Below, piece by piece: positions 25,296 through 36,510 of a stretch of 64,000 nucleotides of DNA. The stretch's first letter is position 1. Each line of letters begins with the position of its first letter. Source of the stretch: Semisulcospira habei (taxonomy: Eukaryota; Mollusca; Gastropoda; Semisulcospiridae); NCBI GenBank assembly GCA_036245525.1, contig BTPG01000004.1:16529631-16593630 (forward strand). Reading direction: 5' to 3'. The notes below the pieces were generated by a model. The model saw only the letters and a program-made list of their open reading frames with translations, did not search any database and was not told where the DNA came from. The position numbers and the translations under genes are program-made.

Positions 25296-26049
25296 TAAAA
25301 TATTCTTATGTTGTCTATCGAAACCACTCAGAGGCAAACTGTAATGATGCTCGGTGCACAAAGAACCGATGATGTACTGGTATGGTATGTGTCTCTGAGG
25401 CGAGAATATCCATCTATTTAAAGATGCTCAAGGCGCCGTAGTAATGGAAGCTGGAGCTTTGAAAGCCTGCTGCTACTAAGCGCTGTTTGTTTGGCATCCT
25501 GTCTCGGAAGACAATGGAGTATATGCGCTTGCTGGGTCAGTCACTAGGAGTGACCTCTCCAGGGCGCAAGACTGGGCGAAGTGTATATGGATCCTGGGAT
25601 ACCCAGTCGTCAAGATCCCCCTCTCGGCCTCGCTGATGTAGTCCAAAGGAATGCAAAGCAGTACGTTTGGCACCAGTTTGGTTGCAGGAGCTGCCAGAAC
25701 AGTGCGTGAATACAGGCAGCTGTCTGCCTTCGGAGCTCCACTCCTGATTTGAAGGGTTTACTCCCCCACATTTGGCCGTTGGATCCAACCTGATCTCCTC
25801 CGTCCTCTAGCCGTTGGCTGTCAGAAACAGCTCATCCGCCTAGTGGTGCAATGTGAACACCACCCCCTCACGTGGTTTAGCCCACCAGCTGAGGTGGTTT
25901 GCCAGGGTGTGGCGCTTGGAGCCAGCACGTTAGTGAGAGATTAAGAAGATGGATGAGGACCAGTGATGCCCGTCCGTCCTATGTAGGACGCAGCTGCCGA
26001 ACAGCAAGGTACTACCTCTATTCAGAGCCCCCTATACCATGTACAAACC
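25296..26049. other. Unassigned sequence, no supported gene
   Basis: Non-repetitive on inspection and GC-richer than its neighbours. Short minus-strand frames (25476-25788) show no recognisable domain. It could be the outer part of the SINE-linked repeat that follows or an unrelated element. Confidence 0.4.
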
Positions 26050-26340
26050 TCCACCCTGCTATTAACTTCGGTGCATGTGATATATTTTTGTTTCCATTCC
26101 ACAGGCCCTACCAGGCCTTCTCTTTTCGAATAGTGGTAATGGGATATTTTTAACGTGCGCACTTGATGATTATGCGTGCTGTACACACGAAGGCGAGACA
26201 GGCGCCGTAAACCGAGTCTGTACGTAAATTTGACTCGATGGGAATGAGGAAAAGTCCACATCCCATTTCTGCCCACCAGGGGATTCAAACCCGGTATCTT
26301 ACGACTGCCAGCGCAGCGTCTTATCCACTAAGCTACTTCC
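26050..26340 (-). mobile_element. tRNA-derived SINE
   Basis: On the minus strand an A box (TAGCTTAGTGG, 26326-26336) and B box (GGTTTGAATCC, 26281-26291) are correctly spaced, preceding a body with CACGTTAAAAATATCCCATT. This is the Pol III head of a SINE rather than a functional tRNA. 26341-26850 has an ACATTCTGTGTAACATAC internal repetition but no gene. Confidence 0.65.
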
Positions 26341-26856
26341 CCATGTACTAATTTATACCTTGCTGTGAGGCGTTAATTTACGATGTTTTTGTGTAACATA
26401 CAACATTCTGTGTGCACTCTGTGTAACATACGACATTTTGTGTAACATAAAGAATTTCCGTAATCTACCACATTCTGTATAACATACTACATTCTGTGTA
26501 GCGTACAGAACTTCTGTAATCATCACATTTGTGCAGCGTACAACATTTTCGGAATTTTACGAATTTCTCACCAACCTGTAAACCATGTAACCTACGACAT
26601 TTCACTGCTATACTGTTGTGTTTCGTGCTTGCCCACTATCGACTCTTCGGCCCTCTAACGACTAATTTTTGTTCTGCCCGATCGAAAGTGGTCCAGTGCT
26701 CGCCCGCCGGCCTCTGTTTACAAGTATATCGAGTTTGTGCGCTCATTAATCTAATTGAGCCTAATCAGAGAGGTAGGGTTTCAATTAGAACGCATGCATT
26801 CTCTTCCTCTTTTCAACCCACGCAAACCTGAACAAATCGAGGGTCGGTCAGCCATC

Positions 26857-26931
26857 TGTAGGAGGCATAGACGCTCATGCGCCCCCGCAGCAGGTTTCGG
26901 GGGCGCATGAGTGTTTATGCCTTCTGCTACT
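26857..26931. repeat. Family C stem (core only)
   Basis: GTAGGAGGCATAGACGCTCA faces GAGTGTTTATGCCTTCTGC, with GCGCCCCCGC and the facing GGGGGCGC at the centre. Confidence 0.6.
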
Positions 26932-27287
26932 TCAATTTTCACCTATGCGGAGATTTTCGACGCAACAAAGCGCTCATTCAACGATGCGGACTTGTTTGTA
27001 AAACTGAATCGGGTTTGAAAGGAAAGGGGAGGTAAGATAAAGAGAGATGGAAGGGGGGTAATGAGGAGAAAAGGAGGCAATAGGTAAAGGGAGGTTACTG
27101 GGGAAGAACAGACGTAACTGATTGGTGATTCACATCCAATTTGTGCTCCTTAAAAAGTTTGTTTGATCAGAAAGTTCATCTTTTTGTGCTGCACGTAAGC
27201 TGATAAGCAGAATCATTTCAGAATTGCACAGCATGTCCACGGTAAACTAACTCTGCGGCAGTGCAGGCGCGGCGTTTGGAGGGCAAG

Positions 27288-27358
27288 TTAACCCCATTGT
27301 ACATGCCGCCACCGATACTGTGAACAGAAATGTTGGCTGCAAGCATAGGCTGGGTTAA
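27288..27358. mobile_element. Family D palindrome D3
   Basis: TTAACCCCATTGTACATGC to GCATAGGCTGGGTTAA, arms GCCGCCACCGATACTG and its partial complement. A poly-T stretch follows at 27378-27427. 26932-27287 and 27430-27716 show no gene. Confidence 0.7.
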
Positions 27359-27716
27359 AGTCTTTGTACGTTGTGTTGTTTTTTTGTTGTTGTTTTTTTT
27401 TTTTTTTTTTTTTTTTTTGTTTTTTGTTTGTTCAGTGGTTCATTTTTTTACGGTAATTAGGTCACACTTCAGCTACGGGATACAGTTGTGACATCTTGAT
27501 GTTTCGGGCAAGCTTTTATCTGGCGACATGACCGATTTTATTTTAAAAAGAAGGAGCGTGCAAAAGTGTAGTCAAATTAGGAATCTTTCACAACATGCTC
27601 CTATAAAACGTGAAAGTTCAATTATAAGACCACGTAGTGAGTAGATTTTGTTTCAATGGGCTGAGTACTATTTCAATAAACAAATGATGATTTTACCTCC
27701 TTTTTTCTCTTTTTTT

Positions 27717-27921
27717 TTACCCGTTCAATGCCGAGATAATTTGAACACCAGCCAGCTGCAAGAGGTGTAGATCCTCATGAGCCCCCGCAGTTGCGGGTGC
27801 TCATGAGGATCTATACCTCTTGCTGGCAACACTTTGACTCATTATTCCTGGGAAAGCTTGGGTCTTTCGGTGTTGAATTAACGAACGCTGAAGAATCACA
27901 ATCTGCCACTGAACAGGTTAA
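27717..27921 (-). mobile_element. Family C element, inverted
   Basis: TTTACCCGTTCAATGCCGAG (TTAA changed to TTTA) to CCACTGAACAGGTTAA, stem 27757-27824 (GCAAGAGGTGTAGATCCTC against GAGGATCTATACCTCTTGC). Confidence 0.8.
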
Positions 27922-28188
27922 ATGTCGACTTTTCAATTAATCTTAGAGACACCATGCTTTTTTTTATATGGTTTATTACATCGCCAACGCATTTCATAAT
28001 GGAGAAGTTTTCCAGGTCCAAACATGCCAGAGGTTTATAAGATGAACTGGACAGGTAACAGTACATTAAATACATAATATGTAATGGCGGAGGATGCGCT
28101 CAACATATGTACATTGTATATAAATAAATATAATTAGTGTAAAAATAAGGAAAAATAATGAAGGCGAAACAAACAAACATTATTATCC

Positions 28189-28191
<3 letters not shown>

Positions 28192-28268
<77 letters not shown>

Positions 28269-28293
28269 CAGAGACAGAGAGACAGAGAGAGAC

Positions 28294-28326
<33 letters not shown>

Positions 28327-28341
28327 CAGAGAGAGACAGAG

Positions 28342-28385
<44 letters not shown>
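28192..28385. repeat. (GA)n/(GACA)n microsatellite
   Basis: GA run with a central block of GAGACA variants, then GA again. Spurious RERERE frames span it. 27922-28191 shows no gene. Confidence 0.95.
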
Positions 28386-28387
<2 letters not shown>

Positions 28388-28644
28388 GCCTCATCTGGTC
28401 TTATTTTATTCAGTTCTCAGTCAGCACTCAGGCCATCATGCATGCAGAAGACAACGCCGATGCGCAAAAGGTGTTCGGGCGGGCGACGGCCTTAGCTGGA
28501 CCGCGCAACGACTTCGGCACGAAAGCCCTTAGCACGCTGTGTTTATAATATCACTAGTGATTTTTCGTTTGCATCGAACGACTGCCGACATGGAACGAGA
28601 GCGAATTAAGTCACTGCGGACAACCAGCTTCTACCATGTACACC

Positions 28645-28828
28645 ATAAGCATAGACAATACTCCAAACGTCTCCAAGAGGCATAGATCCTCATGAGCCCT
28701 CCGGGCTCATGAGGATCTATGCCTCTTGGATGAGGATCTATGCCTCTTGGAGGTTTGGAGTATAGTCTGTGCTTATAGAAGGGTTGTATGCCTCTTGGGG
28801 ATGTTTGGAGCGTTGTCTATGCGTATAG
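28645..28828. repeat. Extended family C stem with internal duplication
   Basis: ATAGACAATACTCCAAACG and GTTTGGAGTATAGTCTGTG extend the usual C stem by about 25 bp. GAGGATCTATGCCTCTTGG is repeated in tandem, and a further arm copy (TGTTTGGAGCGTTGTCTATG) ends at 28828. Related to 41051-41136. 28829-29440 holds no supported gene. Confidence 0.65.
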
Positions 28829-29440
28829 AATTAAATATCTGCCGTGATTTCGATCTCGTTCGTTGTTGGGGTCGTTTACTGCAAGCGAAGCCTCACCACT
28901 ATTGCCAGTATTGGATGGTTTTAGAAAAGCATATAGGTGACAAGCTAAATTCTTTGGTGATGTGTCACACTGCAATGTGGCATTACGCGTGTTGTTGGAT
29001 TGGTTGGTTGGTTGGCTGGGTGTTGTACACAGGGAGTAGCCGATGTGTGAGTGGTTGGTTAAAAAAAAAAAGTCACTAGAAAACAGCAAAGTTACTGCTT
29101 GAAAGGGAAAAAAACAAACCAAACTAAACAGTAGCTGCGAGAATCTACAAGATAGTGACAAAAACATTCGATCTGTTTTAGGGTGTGTGCAAGTAAGGTC
29201 TTAATGTCTCATTCTTCTCTTCCCTATCGTCACTTACAAGCCTCATCCTACTCAATACACTTTCAATAAAGCTAATTTGACCAAAATGACAGATGACATT
29301 TGACATCATCTCGTGCGCCCTCTGATTTACACAGCACGCGCGGCGCTCGCGCTATCAGCTGAAGAGTTGGGGATCGAACCCGGGATCCGCAATTAGGTGA
29401 GGCCGACCCCACCCCGACCCTTACCTTTGCCGTCAAAGGC

Positions 29441-29510
29441 TTAACCACATTGTGCTTTCAGCCACCCGTACTGTTTACAGCACCGGTAGCTGCATGCACG
29501 AGGGGGTTAA
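29441..29510. mobile_element. Family D palindrome D4
   Basis: TTAACCACATTGTGC to TGCACGAGGGGGTTAA, arms CAGCCACCCGTACTG and TAGCTGCATGC. Intact TTAA on both sides. Confidence 0.7.
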
Positions 29511-29562
29511 GGCAATCTCTTTGTTCGACTGAGAAAAAAAAATGCGACATAGTTGACTAAAC

Positions 29563-29612
29563 AAGAGGCATGGATTCGCAGGGGCTCATGAGAGTCTATG
29601 TCTCATGCAGAT
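29563..29612. repeat. Degenerate family C stem
   Basis: CAAGAGGCATGGATTCGC faces GAGAGTCTATGTCTCATGC. The loop is shortened. Confidence 0.45.
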
Positions 29613-29812
29613 GGGAGACGGAGGAGACTGGATCGACGGATCAATGGCAAAAGACATGCGAAATAAGCTTTGTTGTGTGCAGAGCGAGCCGCGAGTCGGA
29701 ATTGTACAGCGGCACCTGTTCGCGCTCAATTCATTCCGGCAGGAAGCGCCACATACGGGTAGGCAGCAAAAAGACACGTATCCGAAAACGGCACGTATCG
29801 AACCATTCAATG

Positions 29813-29866
29813 TTAACCCTTTGGCTGTCGGTAGCGGTTTGTGTCGCGATGATTCCAGCAAGTTAA
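29813..29866. repeat. Left arm of a family B element
   Basis: TTAACCCTTTGGCTGTCGG then GTAGCGGTTTGTGTCGCGAT; the right arm is missing, replaced by TTAATCGTTTGGCTCTCGG and a T-rich run. Confidence 0.55.
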
Positions 29867-29932
29867 TCGTTTGGCTCTCGGTTGCGTGGTTTTTTTGTTG
29901 TTGTTTTTTTTGGGTTTTTTTTCATGGATCGT

Positions 29933-30144
29933 TTAACCCTGAGTCACTACTGCTTGACAGAATTTGATTTGACTATCAGTGATAGTTCAGGGTGGTCCCA
30001 GAATAGCTTGGCGATTGAGGCGCCAAGCTATTCTGGCACCACCCCTTGAACTAAAATGGTTGATCTATCTCCTAATCTGTAATGTAGCTTGCATAGGACA
30101 ATAAGCACAGTTTAAGCAAAAATCAGCCTCAGGATGTGGGTTAA
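29933..30144 (+). mobile_element. Family A element A8
   Basis: TTAACCCTGAGTCACTACTG to GCCTCAGGATGTGGGTTAA, stem 29981-30063 (AATAGCTTGGCG around ATTGAGG). The sub-type ending in CTCAGGATGT is shared with A14 and A15. Its right TTAA is shared with the next B element. Confidence 0.8.
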
Positions 30145-30235
30145 CGCTTTGGCTGTCGGTAGGGCCTTTGTCGCGATGAATCCAACAGGAATCATCTCGA
30201 CAAAAAGCGCTGCCGGTATCCAAAGTCTTTGCCAG
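30141..30235. mobile_element. Family B palindrome
   Basis: TTAACGCTTTGGCTGTCGG faces the right arm AGCGCTGCCGGTATCCAAAG, centre GAATCCAACAGGAATC. The right TTAA has been lost. Confidence 0.65.
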
Positions 30236-30543
30236 TTTGGTAAAGGGCACCTCACTTTAGGAAGCAACAGGCGGATGTGCCAACAAGGCACAGTTTGTGT
30301 GTCCGTCAGAGGTGGAAAAAAAAAAAAAACAGCACCCAACAACAACATTGCAGATGTGTGTTTAGGTGCACACGCCGTTAATTTCATCCGGGGTCATTTC
30401 AAGGTTGTGTGGGTTTATTTCACCACGTCTAGAAAAGTTTTATTTCCATAGCTCTAAGATGACACTCAAGAGACTCATACGCCAAATATTATGAGAATCG
30501 ACTTCTGCAGTTTTAGAAAAGTGTTGAGACGCGTAAGACTCCA

Positions 30544-30757
30544 TTAACTCATTCTACCCCAGACACACCACAACAAGATAAGGATCGACCATGATAGTTC
30601 AAGGGTGATGCCAGAATAGCTTGGCGCCTATGGGCGCCAAGCTATTATGGCATCACCCTTGAACTATCATGGTGGATCTGTGTCCTGCACTATAGTGCAG
30701 TCTTCAGAGGACAACGGCAACATTTGGGGATTTCGGTGTTGGGGTAGAATGAGTTAA
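30544..30757 (+). mobile_element. Family A element A9
   Basis: TTAACTCATTCTACCCCAG to TTGGGGTAGAATGAGTTAA. Stem at 30583-30677, nearly perfect; close to A4 and A6. 30236-30543 shows no gene. Confidence 0.9.
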
Positions 30758-30767
30758 GTGAGAATCA

Positions 30768-30829
30768 TTAAACCTTTTGGCTGTCGGTAGTGCTCCGACA
30801 AAAAGTACTACCGACAGCCAAAGGGTTAA
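30768..30829. mobile_element. Short family B palindrome
   Basis: TTAAACCTTTTGGCTGTCGG to CCGACAGCCAAAGGGTTAA. The GATGATTCC centre is deleted, leaving 62 bp. It begins ten bases after A9. An ATT/ATC tract follows at 30905-30973. Confidence 0.75.
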
Positions 30830-30942
30830 AAGATAGTGATCGTTTGCTCCAAGTTAAACCGTTTTGTAAGGGATACTCCGCATTATAAGAGTGATTTTTT
30901 TTAACTATTATTATTATTATTATTATTATTATCATCATCATC

Positions 30943-30973
<31 letters not shown>

Positions 30974-31015
30974 TCGAACGAAAGTGGTCTGAGATTTTGT
31001 CTAGAAGCAGTTTGC

Positions 31016-31228
31016 TTAACTCATTCTACCCAATCACCAAAATCCCCAAATTTTGCCCTTGTCCTCTGAAGACTGCACTGCAGTGCAGGACACAGATCGA
31101 CCATGATAGTTTAAGGGTGATGCCAGAATAGCTTGGCGCCCATAGGCGCCAAGCTATTCTGGCATCACCCTTGAACTATCATGGTCGATCCTTATCTTGC
31201 TGTGGTGTGTCTGGCTAGAATGAGTTAA
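31016..31228 (-). mobile_element. Family A element A10, inverted
   Basis: TTAACTCATTCTACCCAATC to TGGCTAGAATGAGTTAA, stem 31095-31190. Same sub-type as A7. Confidence 0.9.
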
Positions 31229-31616
31229 CAGCAGGTAAAAAAGTGTTTAGAAAACAAAGGTTTAATTTTTCGACAGGTAGCGCCGTCCTCAAACCTGTAT
31301 TGATATAATTATAGACAGGGAGCGAGTGTAATGCGTATTAAATTGCATACTCTCGTTTTCCTGCTCCAGTCACACTACTGAGGGGCGGTCTCTGTCCCCA
31401 TAATTATATTGTAATGTAACTAATTGTGCAAGGTGCAGAAACCTCATTGAAGAAATACCAAGAAAAATATGGGGAAAATGCAGCACGCTTAAAACCCGAA
31501 ATCAATTTAATCCCTTCATTGCTTCAAGCCGTAAGGTCCAAAATCACAGACCAGCCCGTCAAAATAAAAAGCAGGACTATTCATGTCCAAACAAATTTTC
31601 TATATCGTCGATTCTT

Positions 31617-31829
31617 TTAACACATTCTACCCCAAGACCGAAATCCCCAAAATTTGAGTTGCCCTCTGAAGGACTGTATTACAATTCTAGAGACAGATCG
31701 AGAATGATAGTACAAGGGTGGTGCCAGAATAGCTTGGCGCCTCTGGGCGCCAAGCTATTCTGGCACCACCCTTGAACTATTATGCTCGATCCCTGTCTTG
31801 ATGTGGTATGTCGGGGCTGAATGAGATAA
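31617..31829 (-). mobile_element. Family A element A11
   Basis: TTAACACATTCTACCCCAAG to GGGGCTGAATGAGATAA (right TTAA mutated), stem 31696-31791. A lone family E right arm (CGTAAGGTCCAAAATCACAG) sits at 31531-31550, and 31229-31530 has no gene. Confidence 0.85.
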
Positions 31830-31947
31830 CACAACGAAAATCCCGTGCAATTTCTACAGATCCAACCCTTACAATTATCAAATAAGGTTTGTAAACCAGT
31901 TGGATTCCTTCGTTCAGGATGCACTGAAATGAAACCCCGTGTCTAGA

Positions 31948-32184
31948 AGCGAGAGGCACACATTCTCATGAGCCCCTGCCGCTGCTGGGACGCATGAGCC
32001 CCTGCCTTTTGCAGATGACAGAGGATGTCTGTCAAGTTACTACAAGTATCCGAATACAGCTCTTGAGTCAAAGGACTTTTTCTTCGTTGAAACTGGGTTT
32101 GAAACAGGCATCAGCCAGCAAAGGGCATAGATTCTCATGAGCCCTTGCACCTGCAAGGGCTCATGAAAATCTATGCCTTTTGCA
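31948..32184. repeat. Two family C stems
   Basis: A decayed one at 31948-32012 (AGCGAGAGGCACACATTCTC) and a good one at 32116-32184, where GCAAAGGGCATAGATTCTC faces GAAAATCTATGCCTTTTGC with GCCCTTGCA/TGCAAGGGC at the centre. Confidence 0.65.
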
Positions 32185-32531
32185 GATGGAAGGTGATCCC
32201 TGAAAGAAGGAGAGACTCGGAGATAATAGTAACGGATTTGAGATTTGATCAAGATGGCGGCGGAACCAGCTTAGACACCGTGCAAGAAGACCGCTTGCTA
32301 ATTCAGCGATTTGCGGATCTTATGTCAAGAGTAGGATGAGAGAAGAGTTGGTTTTGGAACGAGGACGAAGTTTTAATTTCAGGATGTGCGCTGATTTTAC
32401 AAAGCTTACGACCATCAGACAATCCTTGTTATTTTCGCCATGCTCATATTCAGCACCAGTTTTCGAGTCAAATTCTTGTGGAAAAAGCCCCAATTTAAAA
32501 TAAATAAATAAATAATAAATACATAAAAAAA

Positions 32532-32636
32532 TTAATATAATATAATATAATATAATATAATATAATATAATATAATATAATATAATATAATATAATATAA
32601 TATAATATAATATAATATAATATAATATAATATATA
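32532..32636. repeat. (TATAA)n microsatellite
   Basis: About 20 tandem TATAA units, flanked by A/T-rich sequence to 32765 that includes a short (AATC)n run. 32185-32531 and 32766-32998 hold no gene. Confidence 0.95.
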
Positions 32637-32998
32637 TAAATGAATACTATATAAAAACTATAAACAATAATAAATAGTTTTAATAAAAAATAAATACAAT
32701 ATAATAAATAATAATAATAAATAATTGAAAGTAAATTAATCAATCAATCAATCAATCAATCATTCATAGAAACCAACCTACTGACCCTATCTTGTCTGAT
32801 AGATTGTGATTTTGAACCTTGCAGTGGCTCAGAATGATAAAGTCCCAAATAACACACCAACACACTATCGTTATATGTTATAATGCTTGTGACAGGTGTG
32901 GGCTGAGAAAAAACATTTTGACGATTTGCATCGAAACGCAACATCTTTTTCCAAAATCATCTTGCATCTTGTAGTACTTCAAAACAAATCGCTCACCC

Positions 32999-33098
32999 TT
33001 AACTGCTTTGGCTGTCGGTAGAAGTTTTTGACGCGATAATTCCTGCAGGACTCATCAGTTGCGACAAGACAGAAAAAAAAACCGCTACGAAGGGTTAA
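32999..33098. mobile_element. Family B palindrome, decayed
   Basis: TTAACTGCTTTGGCTGTCGG faces the right arm AAACCGCTACGAAGGGTTAA, centre AATTCCTGCAGGACTC. Confidence 0.65.
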
Positions 33099-33131
33099 CG
33101 TGTGACTGGAAGATGCGGCAAGCTTACAAAA

Positions 33132-33163
33132 GTGTGCTGATCTGTGATCACAGACCAGCACAC
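33132..33163. repeat. Perfect minimal family E palindrome
   Basis: GTGTGCTGATCTGTGATCAC runs into its own complement, with one mismatch pair, and no loop. 33164-33650 has (GGTT)n variants and no gene. Confidence 0.7.
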
Positions 33164-33697
33164 AAAAGAGAGAGACCATGGGTTGCTAGTCAATTTATTT
33201 TTATTTTATCATTTGTCCCCCAAGCTCGTGATGCTTGCCAACTCTTCAGTCATACTACTCTCGTTCCTGCCGATCACTGCGGAGCGCTGGATTATCCGAA
33301 GAAACCACCGCGGAAGCGAAACGGTTATTTGCGTCTCTTTTCATTACGACTCGCAGATGGGAAATTGGTAAATGTTCATGGCTTGCGCGCCTGATCTTCC
33401 ATGGGGCTCAAAACTAACCAGTCTGAGACACTGGTCCACAACTGCCTCCACCATATCAGGTAAGGCGGAGATGTATAATTATATGAAGCTGACTGTAAAC
33501 AGCGGTTTGTTTGGTTGGTTGGTTAATTGGTTTGTTTGTTGGTTGGCTGGTTTGCTGGTTGGTTGGTTGGCTAGTTCGTTGGTTGATTGATTGATTGATT
33601 GGTTGACTGGCTGGTTGGCTGGTTGGTTATTTGTTTGATTGATTTTATTGATTTTATTTTTTTATATTTTTTAAAAATATTTTTAAATTTTTTTTAA

Positions 33698-33848
<151 letters not shown>

Positions 33849-34493
33849 AATATTATTATTATTTTGCTGTTTGTTTTGTTTGTTTTCTATTTTCGTGTCA
33901 TAACTGTACTTTGTATGGTCACTTCTGTATAAAAATTAAAAAAAAATACCACAATCATGAACATAAGTTACCGACTCCGTGTCTACCACCACTACCCTCC
34001 CTCCCCCCCCCCATGCCCCCCCCCCCTCCCCTCACCCCCCCCCCCCCCCCGCCCCCTCCCAACCCCCTCTTCCGTCCTATCTGGGCCTCTGAGAATCTAT
34101 GCCCCTTGGAGATGAAAGAAACACTGTTTTCTCGCATCGGTTACAGAGTTATTCCCAGCAGATAATCTTCATCCGAGGCTATCGACTATAAATTCTGCAA
34201 ATCTCTGCCATCAAGAGATGCCAGGCAGGGGCTCATGAGAATCTATGCCTCTTGCAGACGGAAAAGGTTTAAGTGCGTCTTTATCTCCGATAAAACAATT
34301 GAGTCTCAAACTACTATCATTACACAAATACCCAGCAACGGTTTCGGAGGCATTGGCCAATGTCATCAGAGAAACCGACAGATTTGATGTGAAAAGATAA
34401 TACCAAGTCACTTGTAAAATTCTCCGACGTTGCAAATCCAGAAGCTTTTAGAGACACGAGTATCGTTTGCAGAAACTCAATCTGACGTCAAAT

Positions 34494-34613
34494 ATACCGA
34501 CGAGCAAAAAAAACCAAACAAACAAAAAAGCGACATTTTCGGAACCATCGGAGACACTCAAGTGTTTCCGATGGTTCCGAAAATGTCGCATTTCTTTTGC
34601 TCGTCAGTATATG
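34494..34613. mobile_element. Family F TA-flanked palindrome with empty site
   Basis: TATACCGACGAGCAAAA to CTTTTGCTCGTCAGTATA, central arms CATTTTCGGAACCATCGG. The paralogous flank at about 41470 reads GTCAGATATGTG with a single TA where this element sits, so it inserted at a TA dinucleotide. Confidence 0.85.
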
Positions 34614-35032
34614 TGCGCAGGTCTGATATTTCGGACCTTACGCCGCTAAGCTCTGAACGGTACGGTCAAAATCATAAACTTGACGGAAAATGTTAGGTAG
34701 ATATATGTACTAGTATCGTTTACAGATACTCATGCCAACGTCGAAATATGAGTGCTGTTTGTGGCTTTAGACCTTGTTGCTCTAAGCCGTAAAGTATAAA
34801 ACCACAGACAAGAACAAATTACGTAGAGATTTGTATCGTCAACGTTCAAAACTCCTCAGTCTTCCAAAACCAGGCAACGTTCAAGATGTTTCGTGAGTAA
34901 TTGTTTGTGGGGATCAAAGCCGTCTTCAAAATTGTGTACATGTCTGTAATGTTGGACCTTGCGGCTCTAGTGCGTAATGCACAGTCAGAATTGTATTAGG
35001 AATGCTTTAAACAATGCTCGTAAAATCACGCA

Positions 35033-35246
35033 TTAACCTCGTCACCGCCAGTGGACGCAGACTGCGTTTTGGAAATCGTAAAAATACACTGTCAAAGATC
35101 CCCATTTGTCAGAGGAACACGGACACAAAGTGGTGTCAGCAAGAGGCGTAGATCCTCATGAGCCCCCGCGACAGCGAGGGCTCATGAGGATCAACGTCTC
35201 TTGCAGTTGGGTGTTGTTCAAATTTTCAAGGCAGTGAAAGATTTAA
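35033..35246 (+). mobile_element. Family C element downstream of GPCR 1
   Basis: TTAACCTCGTCACCGCCAG to GGCAGTGAAAGATTTAA, stem 35138-35206. It lies about 140 bp past the receptor stop codon, so it could be in the 3' UTR. It is absent from the paralogous flank. Confidence 0.8.
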
Positions 35247-35385
35247 ACAACAAATCAAAAAAACAAACTCAGAAACACAGTAATGATGACTTTACTTTGT
35301 TACAAAGGCTTTCAACGTCAACGCTCTCTACAAACATTGAGCACACGGGTTATTATGAGTCGTGCCTGATTTACTCGGTGTCTCT

Positions 35386-36474
35386 CTACGCGGTAAACTG
35401 ACCAGGAACTATTCTTGAACCTCCTTGAGAGAGCCACGTCTTCCTGCTGACTTTGAAAATGAAAGAGCCAAATGTAAGCTTCAGTTCGCGTCTGAACTTT
35501 GTGCCACTGAGACAATACAGGTAAAAGTTGACGGCACTGTTTGTGTAATACAAGAGATAGCACACTGCGTGGGCAACGTGATGTTCTGGTGATGAAATGT
35601 GGCCGTACTCGTTCTTTCCGGATATGGTGTAGGAATACACGATGAACGTGCACATGGGTAAAGTCAGGAGCAAGAAGACCACCGACACGAGTGTGAGGGT
35701 CAAGGTCAGAGAGGATATCGCCTTTTTGTGAAGTCTCGAGTGACCCGAGGCTTGGCCCGAGATCATGTTCTGAGTCGCGCGCGATGATTGGACCACTTTC
35801 GAGACAATGACAGCGTTTGAGCCAATCAGAATGCAGCTTGGAATGAGTGACGTGAAAGAAAGGTCTATCCAGTTATGCACGTGACTAAAATAATACTCTG
35901 CCCTCTCACTGACGTAATGACACTCCTGATGACCACTGCCTTGGATGTCCACTATCCCAAAGACAAATGGAAGATAACAGTTTATCGCTGAGGAAAACAG
36001 CATAATTGTAGCCACGCCAGCGATGCTTTTCTTTCTGTTAAAAATAAGGTTAGCTCGATGGGGAATTGTCACTGACAATGCTCGTTGCACTGACATTGTC
36101 GCTAAGATAAATGATGACGTTGTTCCACAAGAATAGACCACAAACCTCTGAGTCTTACAGATAATGTCGTGCATCCTCAGAATATCAAAATCATGTCCAT
36201 GTCGCAGCCATCGACGGAGGAGTCCAATGCTGAGCAGAATCAAGTCTGACAGTGCTAAAGCGCTCATAAAGATGTACATAGAGACAGCGGACCGCCTGGC
36301 ACGCATCCTACGTAACACCACAGTGGTCATCAAGTTGCCAAAATTTCCCGGAACAATGATGACAGGCGAACACACCCGCCATAACCACACAATTGCTTGA
36401 GGCAGCGGCAGGTCGTTTTGCTCATGGATCATCGTGTTCCAGAAACCTGATGTTATGTTGAAAGTGGAATTCAT
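35386..36474 (-). CDS. Class A (rhodopsin-like) G-protein-coupled receptor, paralogue 1
   Basis: A 362-residue frame with seven hydrophobic segments at about 28-53, 64-87, 106-130, 150-173, 204-228, 254-281 and 298-321, so a plasma-membrane receptor. Family landmarks: GNFGN in TM1, LALSD with the conserved Asp77 in TM2, a Cys106-Cys185 pair for the extracellular disulfide, and two N-glycosylation sites (NST, NIT) at the N terminus. The DRY position reads VQR (Arg131 kept) and NPxxY reads NFYLY. The coding part appears to be one exon. A pyrimidine-rich AG (complement of 36490-36492) 15 bases before the ATG suggests a 5' UTR intron. It resembles invertebrate peptide-receptor-like orphans; the ligand cannot be inferred. 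Close paralogue at 55762-56883. The shorter frame at 35318-35653 is a shadow. Confidence 0.9.
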   Translation of the reverse strand: MNSTFNITSGFWNTMIHEQNDLPLPQAIVWLWRVCSPVIIVPGNFGNLMTTVVLRRMRARRSAVSMYIFMSALALSDLILLSIGLLRRWLRHGHDFDILRMHDIICKTQRFVVYSCGTTSSFILATMSVQRALSVTIPHRANLIFNRKKSIAGVATIMLFSSAINCYLPFVFGIVDIQGSGHQECHYVSERAEYYFSHVHNWIDLSFTSLIPSCILIGSNAVIVSKVVQSSRATQNMISGQASGHSRLHKKAISSLTLTLTLVSVVFLLLTLPMCTFIVYSYTISGKNEYGHISSPEHHVAHAVCYLLYYTNSAVNFYLYCLSGTKFRRELKLTFGSFIFKVSRKTWLSQGGSRIVPGQFTA

Positions 36475-36510
36475 TGTACCCCATGCAATCTGTCGACAAG
36501 ATAAAACAAA
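36475..36510 (-). promoter_or_regulatory. Predicted 3' splice acceptor before GPCR 1 start codon
   Basis: On the minus strand TTTGTTTTATCTTGTCGACAG ends in AG after a pyrimidine-rich run, 15 bases before the ATG. The equivalent CAG is conserved before the second receptor. Prediction only. 36511-37184 holds no other feature I can support. Confidence 0.45.

Larger units (their letters stand above)
34430..35345. repeat. Receptor 3' flank, duplicated segment (unit 1)
   Basis: Aligns through most of its length with 41410-42575, for example CCTTACGCCGCTAAGCTCTG against CCTTACGCCACTAAGCTCTA, AACCAGGCAACGTTCAAGATG against AACCAGGCAATGTTCAAGATG, and CTCTCTACAAACATTGAGCAC. Three family E stems (about 34615, 34745 and 34925) are shared by both copies and so predate the duplication; the F element at 34494 and the C element at 35033 are private to this copy. 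Confidence 0.8.

Noticed and set aside
29340..29400. B-box-like GGGTTCGATCCCC on the minus strand
   Set aside because: No A box at the right distance and no recognisable SINE body, so not listed as a feature.
35318..35653. 111-residue minus frame at the end of GPCR 1 and the similar frame at 55832-56074
   Set aside because: Shadow frames of the receptor genes; their mutual similarity follows from the paralogy of the real genes.
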